DNA of 64,000 bases from Watersipora subatra. Lineage: Eukaryota > Bryozoa > Gymnolaemata > Cheilostomatida > Watersiporidae. The translations under genes were made by a program, and so were the position numbers. Numbering within the stretch: the first letter of the stretch is position 1; each line of letters begins with the position of its first letter. The DNA is taken from NCBI RefSeq assembly GCF_963576615.1, contig NC_088712.1, positions 14,204,541 to 14,268,540 on the forward strand. The letters are read 5' to 3'. Shown here piece after piece: positions 12,615 to 24,600 of this stretch. Under the pieces are notes generated by a model that was given only the letters and a program-made list of their open reading frames with translations, was not told the origin of the DNA and ran no database searches.

Positions 12615-15600
12615 TCAAGAGGTAACAAGATCTGACAAGAGAAATAAGAAGAGTATAAAAAAGCAGCAGCAAACTTGCATCTAGAAACTTGACATCATCT
12701 ACTTGAATGAGTAAATGCAGCTGCTGGAAATAGAGAAGAAGGAAGTAGATAGAGTACAATTCTCTGCCCTACTAGAATCAGTGAAAATACTGAGAAAGGT
12801 GTTGGATATCTCAAGTTAAGGGCCCTAGCCTAATACCAACATATCACCGGCTTAAGAGCTGAGGAAATCAACAAGGACATAATAATAATAATATTAATAA
12901 TAACAATAACTATATTTATAATCATGAAAACCAACTTGAATAGTTAGACAGCAGTGCAAATTTATATCTCACTTGCACTGCATGATTTAATAACAAATTG
13001 GTGTGATGAGATTTACACCGAGTGGGGGACTAGACCTACTTCCTTCATGATTGTTCACACAATTCCAAAGGCCTTCTCAGCGTTGTGTGAGGTATTTACT
13101 CCAAATTTTTCTGTAGATGTAGATCCTAATAATTATGTTACCACATGTATCTGAGACCAGGTTGTGTCAGAGACACTTTTGTGTCTCTGACACAAAAGTG
13201 TCTCTGACACAAAGCAGGTTTCTACTGAGCTGCTTAAAGCGAATAAAATCATCTTAATATTTCAATAATTTAAAAATGTAGTTGAAACAATTGTAGAGGT
13301 AATTGTATGTACTATATTTAACAAATATATAGGTCTACGTAAGAAAACGACATGTTCGATGCGTTGCTTGTGGCAATTTGTTATTAATTGTTATTTGTTA
13401 TTATTTGTTATTTGTTATTAAATTGTTGTTAATTAGAAAAAAACACTCAACCGAACCATAAGCGTTACTTGAGCAAATCGTGACAAACAATCAAGCAGAT
13501 ATTCACATATGACCTAGCTTGAAGTGAGACTGGGATTTCAGCATACTTTTAAAACAGAAAATAAAAGAACACCCTTCAGATACACTACATCAAACATAGC
13601 TTAACATTGAACATAGGGGAATAATTAGAGTTGTCTTCTTCCAAAGAAAGTACCTATAACTACCGATGATGTCATATCAGAGTGTAATATTGGTTCAAAC
13701 ACTCACTCATTTTTATGGGTAACAATTTACGCAGTCGTCGCCTGATTCCTTTTTTTTCCTTAAATGACTTTGAAGTAGATTTCAAAAGTTAGAAATTACT
13801 ATTATTGAAACTGGTACACATATTTACTTGTTGACTATTTTCTCTTTTTTCATTCGTCAGGCAAAAAATATTCCTAAAAAATTTTCGGAATGTTTTTTTC
13901 AACATTTTTTAGAATTTTTTTTCAGTTTTTTCAAATGGCTTTTTAAATGGTTGAAGAAAGTTACGCAGTGCCAGAATGGTTTTTTTGTAAAATTATATTG
14001 GTAATAATAATTTTAATTGATATGAAACAGCTACTGATTTGCTTGTATTCCACATACAAGCATTTGCATACAAATATATTGCATGTATTGTGGTAGATAC
14101 AGTAATGTATTAATTACTTTAGAAAGTTACCTGAAGATGAAAACTATTGTTTTTAGAGGCTTTGAGGACAATTAAGAGGGACAAACAGGTTCCGTTAATG
14201 TTTACTTTGAGAATAATACTGCCACCCTTTCAGTAGAAACATTAATCTTTGTTTGGTTCTCTTCCACAATATTATTTTAGAAAGACTTACAACAAAAGCG
14301 TAAAAATTTAAAATGGATTTTCTAGCAACGAGCTTGTGCACATCCTCTCCTTTAAAATGGAATTTTAAAAATTGCCTTATTTTTCGTTTTTCAGTTACAT
14401 GTATGTTATTTGCTTCCTACAGATGAGCTAATAACTAAACTCTAGTAATTAATTGGTTTTGGTCTACATATCTTAGGAATTCTTTCCATAAATAATAACT
14501 TCAGTTAATTATGTTGAACTGACAATCTGGCACTGTATGCTAGACATGTAATAAATAGTATATTCACTATTAATTAGGAATTATGCTCTCGGTACGGAGT
14601 AGGCAACTCCAATCTATTCATGTATTACGATTGTGTGAATCACATTTTCTGTTTCCTGTTTCTGTTCGGCAATGCTTTGTACTTGTTGCTAAAAATAAAT
14701 CATCAGAATTAATCTGCTTACATCGGCCTATTATGGCCACCAGCTCAACAGGTTATGGGCCCAGTGCTAGAAGCAGACTATATTTTGATGGAAATCAGCA
14801 ATCATACACAATATGGGAAACGAGATTCATCAATTATCTCTACACACAGGATAGGGCAGTATACAAAGCCATATTACCTAAAGGAGACGATGATGATGAT
14901 AATGATTTTCCTACCAAGAACAGAACAGCATATGCAGAACTGGTTCAAGTTCTGGATGAGAGATCATTACAATTAATTATGAATGATGCCAAAGACAATG
15001 GCAGAGATGCTCTCAAAGTACTAAGACAACATTACGCGTCTATAGAAAAGCCGCGAGTATTAACACTATATGAAGAACTTACAACCTTACGTATGCACGA
15101 TAACGAGGATATTACTGACTTTATTATCAGAGCTGAGCGTGCAGCTACAGGCTTGAGAAGTGCAAAGGAAACCATTTCTGACAATCTCATCATTGCTATG
15201 ATACTAAAAGGTTTACCAGAAGCATATAAACCATTTGTGGTCATACACACACAGCTAGACAAAGCAAAGTCTTTATCAGACTTCAAAGCTGCCGTCCACA
15301 ACTATGCTAATACCGAAGCAATGCGTCTTGCATCACAAACAGCATCTGCACTAGCGACTCGATCTACAATAAGAAAACAACAACCGCGTGCTACTGCCAA
15401 TGCCACTACTACACAACCAAGATGTATGGCATGTGGTAAGTCCAATCACACTTCATCTGAATGCCGTTCTAAGTCTAAACTGAAATGTACCTTCTGCCTA
15501 AGGCAGGGACATATTGAAAAGGTATGTCGTACCAAAGAACGAGCCCATAAAACAGGTTCTAACTCAACTGCAAATACTGCTACAGAATCAACTGAATTCT

Positions 15601-18600
15601 CATTCACCGTCAGCGCAGATGACACTGAATACGCCAACACGATATATCACAATGACAATAAACTATTAGTAGACTGTGGGGCCACATGCCACATGGTCAA
15701 CAACTCCAGCCATTTTGTATCTTACGATAGAAGTTTCGACCCGAAGCGACATTTCATACAAATGGCAGATGGACACAAGACAAATGAATTGGTGACAGCC
15801 AAAGGTAAAGCTAAATTTACCATAATCGATTCTAAAGGCAGGCAACAAAATGTGACACTAAATGATGCACTACTAGCCCCTGAGTTTCCAGTTAGTTTGT
15901 TTTCGGTGCAATCTGCTGTGCAAACTGGTGCGGAAATAACATTTGCGAAAGATAACACCAAACTCACAGCTAACGGTACAGATTTCGACATAGCCCAACA
16001 CGGTAAACTGTACTACTTACACACTGTATCCGATACGCCATCAACTATCAACACCGCTGACGAATCAGCCAATGTTACGAAGTCACTAGATGAATGGCAT
16101 GTAGCCCTAGGACACTTAAACCACGAAGATGTTCTCAACCTACAAAAAGTAACACTTGGTATGAAAGTAAGCCAAACTACATCAACTCCAACATGTACTA
16201 CATGCACCACCAACAAAATGACACGTCTACCAAAGTCACATGACAATCCTCCTATCTATGCTACAAAACCTCTAGAGCGTGTACACTCAGACCTATGTGG
16301 TCCCATATCACCATCTTCTAGAGAAGGACATCATTATATCATGAACTTTATTGACGAATATTCAAGCATGATATTTATCTATCTACTACGAGCTAAAAGT
16401 GAAGCACACATTGCGCTACAACAGTTTCTCGCAGACATTGCACCTATTGGAAAGGTAAAGGAACTACACAGTGACAATGGAGGTGAGTACATGTCTGACT
16501 CATTCAAGAAGATACTGTTATCAAATAGTATTAAACACACAACTACGGCACCCCATACTCCATATCAGAATGAAAAATCCGAGAGGTCTTGGCGTTCGCT
16601 ACTAGAAATGTCAAGATGCTTGTTAGCTGATACAGAGCTTCCTAAAAGCTACTGGTCCTACGCTGTGCGACATGCTCAATATCTGAGAAACAGGAGCTAT
16701 CAAAGACGCACTAAGTCTACAGCCTACGAGTTATTTACTAACGCAAAACCCGACATGTCAAAACTTCATAATTTTGGTTCCCCTTGTACCCACTACATTG
16801 ACGGATACAAACAAAAGCTAGATAAACGTGGGAATGTAGGAATATACTTAGGTGTCAATCTGCAAAACCATGGATATTATGTACTCAGTGACAACAAAGT
16901 CATCACGACGCGTAATGTCACTATACATGATAACAGTTCCCGAAACCATGAAATGCCTGAGGTAGATCCGTGTAGCATGCCTCTCCGTGGTACAAGTCAA
17001 GCCATAACAAGGGACAATGATTCTGGTACCATGCCTTCGGACCAGGAACCTGAGCCAGTGAACCAGCCAGTAACACTACAGCAAGCTGACCATAGTACTG
17101 AGCAGACAACTTCCATTCATGTAGCTACCAGACCACGTAGAGAGAGGAAAACTCCACCTTATCTATCTGATTATTATCTGTCAGTAACTGATTATGCATA
17201 CACTACAAACCTGGTTCCTCTCATACCAACGACTTATGAAGAGGCAATCAAATCTGATAACTCTACTCAGTGGAAAGCTGCAATGGACGCTGAAATATCT
17301 ACACTGCAAGCTAATGATACATGGACCATAAAACCTCTTCCTGTCAATCGTGAGGAGACCAAAGGCCGCTGGGTGTACACCATTAAACAAGGCAGTCAAC
17401 CAGGCAAGATACAGTACAAAGCAAGGTATGTGGCCCGAGGCTATTCACAGATAAAGGGTATAGACTATGACGAGACTTATTCGCCTACTACTAGGTTCAC
17501 ATCTATTCGAATTCTACTACAGAAAGCTGTAAATGAGAACTTACACCTACATCAACTTGATGTAAAGGGTGCATACTTAAATGCTCTTATAGACAAAGAT
17601 ATCTATGTACAGCAGCCTCCTGGATATGAGCAAGTGGATGCCAGAAACACACATCTCACATGTCATCTAAACAAGTCACTATATGGACTAAAACAGAGTG
17701 GCAGGAACTGGCACACCACGCTAACCGACTATCTGAAATCTATAGGCTACGCTGCCAATGATATTGATCCATGTTTATACACTAAACAAGATGGAGATGA
17801 TCAGATAATCATTTTATTCTGGGTAGACGACATCATAATTGGAAGCAACCGCCAAGAGCTGATAACTACCACAAAGCAATCCCTACATGACAAGTTTAGA
17901 ATGGATGACCGTGGTAAGTTACAATGGTTCTTAGGCATTGATTTTCGACGACTAGCTAGCGGCAATTACCAAATGTGTCAAGAACGTTATGCAGAAGCGA
18001 TACTCAAGCGTTTCAACATGACAGACTGTAAGCCAGCTAAAACGCCAGCCGAGAATACATTAACACTCAGAAAGGCTACTGATACCGACAATATCGACAC
18101 TAACTTTCCATACCGCCAAGCTATAGGAAGCCTTATATACCTAATGACAGGAACCCGACCTGATATCAGTTGGATCGTTTCCAAGCTTTCTCAATTTTTA
18201 GAGAAACCAACTAAGTCACATGTTGCTGCTGTGAAAAGAGTTCTGCGCTACATAAAAGCTACAAAATCATACTCTCTCACATTCACACCAACTAATGGCA
18301 CATTGCTAGGCTTTACTGATTCTGACTGGGGTGGTGACTGCGATGACAGACGCTCAACCACAGGGTACCTCTTTAATCTCGGAGGCACACCCATTAGCTG
18401 GAAATCGCGTAAGCAACCTACTGTTGCATTATCATCCAGCGAAGCTGAATATATGGCGATTGCAGAAGGCACCAAAGAGGCATTGTATTTACGACAACTG
18501 TGTTCTTCTCTTGGTATGCCACAATCTAATCCTACTATTATACATGTTGACAACCAAAGTGCTATCGCACTAACTAAGGACACGGCCAGCAAACATAGCC

Positions 18601-21600
18601 GCACTAAGCATATCGACATCCGTTTCCATTTCGTTCGACAACAAACTGCTATATCGTATGTACACGTCGATACTAAAAGCAACCTAGCTGACCTCCTAAC
18701 TAAACCACTTGGTCGAATTGCTCATTACAACCAAACACACGAGCTCCAGCTTGAGGGGGCATGTTGAACTGACAATCTGGCACTGTATGCTAGACATGTG
18801 ATAAATAGTATATTCACTATTAATTAGGAATTATGCTCTCGGTACGGAGTAGGCAACTCCAATCTATTCATGTATTACGATTGTGTGAATCACATTTTCT
18901 GTTTCCTGTTTCTGTTCGGCAATGCTTTGTACTTGTTGCTAAAAATAAATCATCAGAATTAATCTGCTTACATCGGCCTATTATGGCCACCAGCTCAACA
19001 AATTAAGTTGAATCAACACAAATTATTTAGATATAAATACGTAGAATTTGTCTTTTGTATCTATTAATTACTAAAAGCAAATAGATTTGTTGGTGAATCA
19101 CATTATCAACGGATATACCAAAGTTGACGCTTAATCCATTAAGAAAACTTTTAAACAAATTTTGTTTTATGGAGTCTACAAAAATTACTGCTAATTGCTA
19201 TGGTTACAATTTTAAAAACATCATTTTGTAAATAAGTATGCATCTGGTCATTTCTTCATTCTTTGCTTCATTTAAATGAGAACCTCCTAACAGGAACAAA
19301 TAGTATGATGAATGTAAATAATATTTCTATGAAAAAGTTTTTTATAGCAAATACATGTAGCTTCAAAGGAGTGTGTTAATTAGCACACAAAATATCATTA
19401 TTTTATAAGCACTAGCAGTCTAATGAGCTGAGAGAGATTCTCAGCTCTGTCGATAAAACACATAATTTATTCCTGAACACCTGAAAGTGGTTGATTACCA
19501 CAGGTGCTAGTGGTGGTCCACCAGGAGAAAAGTTGTGGGTTCAAATCCTGCTGGAAACAAAGTTTTTCTTTTAACTTGCAAGTGTGGCTTTGAACAAACA
19601 TGGCTTTGACTAAAACATGTTAGAAGCATTTACAGCGCCTAGTAACTATGACGTATCAATAATGATAGTTTATAGACTTCTCTCTTGAAAATACATTAAA
19701 ATATATAAAACTGTTTGCAATTTGATTAATACTAAAGCTTAGCCTTGTATATAGAAGCAAGTCTCCTGATCCCAGATCGTATTAATAACTTTCAGTCATT
19801 TGTGAAAGCACTTGGAATAGCTCAATTCACCTGGAACTGACTTTCATTTTTAAGCTTGTGGAACGCGATAAATAAAATGGTATAGGCCTACACTTTGGTA
19901 TATATAAACCAAAGTGTATTGAAGACCTTGCTTTTTCATCTAGTGAAGACCATGGTGAGTGTTTATATAACAGTGACAATGCCAATACTTGAAGTTGTTT
20001 ACTCTCAGGGTTGGAATACCTCGCCTCTGTTGACTGCTTTCACATACGCCAACAGGTGGAGCTTCTAGAAGCATTTACTGGCTTTGAGCAAGCGAATAAA
20101 TATGAGATACTCAACTCTATCAATCAGCGTGTCTACTTCGCTGTTGAAAGTAAGTCAGCGGTGTTATTGTAGCAGGTTAGGCTGCATTTTATTGGTTCCA
20201 TAGTCTGTGTTCAGTGCCATTACAGTCAAGCTTCGCAATATAATGTTGCATCTTGGGATGCGTTTTAGTTTTACCATAGACTGAGTTGTGTGCTGTTACA
20301 GTCTAACTTAGCAATGGATGGTTTTCCCCATTTCATATTAGCCTTGTAAACTGAAATGTTTACATGTTGGAGCAAATATTGTTTGAAGTATACATTGGAT
20401 TTGGTTTAATTTGTTTTAGAATCCAAAGACAATGCTAAATGTTAAAAGAAACTAGACGGAGTTTTAAAACAAATGAATTTATATGAAACAATGCAAATAA
20501 CTAAATGAAAAAACTTAATTCATAAAGTAATAGTAATCATTAAAAGAGTTTATACTGGTGCTTTACTATATAAAAACAGATGTGTAGACCTTGTAAAATT
20601 TTGTGGTGAAGTAAATGATAGAATACATAGCATAGCATACTGTAAGTTATTGTAACTAACATTTGAATTCATTTCATTTATGCATGAATATTATTATTGG
20701 CTGTTGACTGTCTGTCTGTCTATCACAAATCAAAGAAAATAACACTTGGCACAATTATTCTGTGGCGCTGCAGGGAGGCTGATTTGCCCAGTGGTAGAAG
20801 AGTCAGTCTGATATGCTGAATGTCATGAGATTAAGCCCTGCATTGGTCAAAATTTTACTCTCAATAATTGCGTGTACAGAAAGTTTGTGATGGCTTGCTA
20901 TTGTAACACATTTTAAACAACTGCTATTGTAATGCAAAGATGAAAGGCTTTGACATTCATACTGCACTTCATTATTTCTAACAATTTAACATTGGCGAAG
21001 AAATCACATTTTTATTAACAACGAATCTGTGTGTCTTTGTAAACAAATCTGAAATGAAGCTGATACTAGATAGAAAAAAGTACAACAAAAATTACAATCT
21101 GTTCAATAAGCACCACTTATTCCAATGAATCCAATATACATGAACTATTTCTCATTTGTCAGTTACCAACGTCAATGAACAAAGAAAGAGGTGGCTACCA
21201 TATAATACGAACAATAGCGATAAAGAAAAATACTTACGATAATCGTTTTTGCAGTAATTTCAACTATTTTATTACTATTAATTTTAAAATTTGATTATAA
21301 ACAAACTGAATGATAGCGGTAAGCAATGCTGCCATTCAGCTTGTTTCGTTATTTGTTTGTTTTTATTTCTACAAACTCTTTTATTTACAAAACTGTAATG
21401 CTTCAAGAAATTGCAGACAACATGATTATGATAAAATTATTCTAAAAACATTCATGACCACTATTTGCTCAAATGTTACGTTGTATGTCAAACAAGCCAA
21501 ATGTATAATTGGCTGCAAATTGCAGTTTAACTCTACATTGTATTACATGAATTAAGAATTTTGATTTGACCTTGAACTTTTGAGTGAGCAGTATTAAGTT

Positions 21601-24600
21601 TACCCATTTCTATTTAAGCTCAAACTCAGGTCTACAGCTAACTTGTAAATGATGTATACACTGTTTAAGAGCACTAAAGCTATTTGGAACATTTATATTT
21701 TGTATATGCTAGTCAACTAGTGAATAGCAGAAACACTGCAACCTAGATATACACTGTTTAAGAGCACTAAAGCTATTTGGAACATTTATATTTTGTATAT
21801 GCTAGTCAACTAGTGAATAGCAGAAACACTGCAACCTAGATATACACTGTTCAAGTTCAACTTTGTTTTATCTAGAAAACCTAAGTTGATATATAAAATA
21901 TTTCCATAATAATTTAAAACCGAAAAAAATCTTATTCAAGTGTCTTTTATCCAAACACCTGATCACAAGCAATAGTTATTGAACAAAGGTTGCAAACAAC
22001 AATAGACGTATCTTTAATAGATTTGTCAAGCAACAGTGCAGATGGTTCACTCTATATTGCTTCTTGAATAACAATATTCTTGGAGATATAAAATGATTAT
22101 AGGCATGTTTCGTGTATCAAATACAAAAACAAGGTTTACTGTAAAAATGGATTATACTTAAAGATATAACCTATATATTTACAACAATTTGGAATATAAA
22201 GAATACTTACAGTAGTTGTTAGTCAATCAGAGCTATATTTATTTAAACCAAATTTTTGGTGCTTGACTAACAGCTAAGTATTCCAAATTGTTGTAAATAT
22301 ATAGGTTATATTTTTAAGTATAATCCATTTTTACATTAAACCTTGTTTTTGCATTTGATACACGAAACATGCCTATAATCATTTTATATCTCCAAGAATA
22401 TTGTTATGTTATTCAAGTAGCAATATAGAGTTAACCATTTGCACTGTTGTTTGATAAATCTATTAAAGGTACATCTATTGTTGTTTGCAGCCTTTGTTCT
22501 ATAAATAATGCTTGTGATCAGCTGTTTTGATAAAATACACTTAAATAAAATTTTTCTCTGTTTTAAACTTATTATGGAAATATTTTATACACCAACTTAG
22601 GTTTTCTAGATTTATTCACTCTGCACACAGTGTACTTGTGCCCTTTCTTTACCATCCTTGAGGAAACTAGAGTTTTTAGTAATAACATAAATAATGATAC
22701 ATATAATAATTTTTATTTAAATACCTTAAAACCTATATTTGAACACCATCCTTAATTTGAACGTCGCCTCTAATAAAGTGCCACTCTAAGGAAAGGGTTG
22801 AAAAATAAAGGGCCATGGCATTTAAATAAAGGTTTTAGAGTATATCTAGTCTTAAATGCATGTGTGTAAACATACTAATAAATAAATGGGTATAAATAAT
22901 CAGTGTTCTGTTGAGAACATAATACTAAAGGGAATTTAGCTGAAAATAATCTTAAATGTTCAACCTTTGAAGTTGATTGTTTAGTAATCATGAACTATTA
23001 ATAAATATTGATACCTCTCTTTATTGAGTTATTACTATATAGCATTAAACTGGTACGCAATAAATATAATAACAAAATTCTACTAAACTTTGTTAGTTTT
23101 GCGAAACACTAAAATATATTTTGTAATCTTTTTGCGTAGCTTAAAATGGCAAACTTTATAAATATATGAACCATCTATAACAAGCTAAGCTTAGAAGCTT
23201 ATTCAAATATTTAAAAATAATTGTTAAATTCTCAGCATAACATGATAGTTTCATCAAAATAACCCAAAATTATTGGATAAAACTTTAACAAAGCTGTATG
23301 CTTTTGATCTGTTAATTAAAACATTATTATAGCTTCAAGCTATTAGCTATTATAAATAACAAAATTGAATTCTCACAGATAGTCCTTTCTATTGAAGTAA
23401 TAAGCTACGTTTCATAAAATGATTGTTCAGAAAGTAGGTAAACCCTATGAAGAGATGAAAGGAAGAAAGTGAAAGCTGCCGATATGTACTATTATTACAG
23501 GAACTGACTGCTGCACACGGAACTGCTGTGGTAACAAGAGACCATTTGAGATAAGTCTATATGATGCCTACCAGAGAGAGGTGCTCAAACTGAAAAGATA
23601 CCTCAGAGCTGACAGCTGTTTTTGTCCTTGCTGCCTTCAAAAGGTACAAGAAACTATCTATTCACGAGGGAATTATGCTTGCCATAAATTTAATTTTATA
23701 TGTTTTAAAAAAGCATTAAAATTGTTTATAGTTTTAAATTAAAATAGTGAAACAAGCAAGTGGAAAATAAAAGGTCATTGAAAGGTTGCTGAGCAGATCC
23801 AATGAAATAAATTAACCAATCAAATGACAGTATAACCCTGATTATGGAATCTGATTAGTGGCATTTTTTTCAGTTTTATTACTAAAAAATCTTTAGCACA
23901 GTATGGCCTAAATCTATATTTGGCTTTGTGATTGAAAAGCTATTTTTTTAAAATATATATAGTACCCTGAAAACTTGCACTAATCACCCTTAAAGTGAAA
24001 TATTTAGTTCTATTATTAGAGAAAAATTTGGAGTTTTATCATTTATAACATATAACACTATCTAATATGACATCCAAAGCTAGTGTCAATGATAATTGCA
24101 ATTGTGTGATGCTAGAATTGCTGTCACAAAGCATTCATCAAATAAATGATATATATTATAACAAACTGCAAGTAATAAATGTGATGTATGTGAACCGGGT
24201 TACCTTTGGCTGTTTGCCAACACTCATTGTAAAGAGGTTTGTCTTATAAAGCATTTCATAGTCGGTCATAAAAGTAAAGTTTATTTGAGTTTTATGTTTT
24301 GACATAAACAAATAGAATTTTTTTTGTAAATCATTAAAAATCTTCAAAGTTACATTTGTGGATATGTTCAAATTTTTTTAGAAATCTGCAGATCTCTTGC
24401 TTAAAGGACTTACAACTTTAAAGTTTACAACTAGCTACATCAGCATAATTCAATAAATTATTAAGTTTGTATAGAAATTAATTAGTTCAATTATTAAAGC
24501 GATTATTTTAAAAACTAATTTGATAGAATTCAGTTTCACGCAAAATTTACTTTAATAATTTAAGCATCAATACATTTATTTATTATTGAACCAATTTTTT

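Larger units (their letters stand above)
14512..19000 (+). mobile_element. Complete Ty1/copia LTR retrotransposon
   Basis: All parts of an autonomous element are present: two near-identical LTRs, a 5-bp target duplication, a primer binding site, one uninterrupted gag-pol frame and a short polypurine tract. The domain order protease, integrase, reverse transcriptase, RNase H defines copia. It lies in sense orientation inside a scramblase intron. The single LTR difference and intact frame point to recent insertion. Confidence 0.96.
8799..20008. other. Large scramblase intron
   Basis: It holds a 38-bp palindrome, the 42-bp minisatellite, serial LINE 3' ends, a 51-base hairpin, the copia element and, near 19743, a fragment of a repeat also seen at 38505, 51190 and 61465. 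The stretches 10320-11150 and 12915-14500 show no gene. Confidence 0.6.
20150..23500. other. Scramblase intron with palindromic element
   Basis: It holds a tRNA-like SINE remnant near 20770-20870, a 93-bp tandem duplication, and the 740-bp palindrome. The remainder is AT-rich and shows no gene. Confidence 0.5.

Noticed and set aside
18248..18682. 144-codon minus-strand frame
   Set aside because: Shadow of the copia RNase H coding sequence.
19490..19560. tRNA-like sequence with box B GGGTTCAAATCCTG
   Set aside because: No acceptor stem pairing; read as a SINE remnant.
20770..20850. Second tRNA-like stretch
   Set aside because: Cloverleaf incomplete and box B degenerate; SINE remnant.
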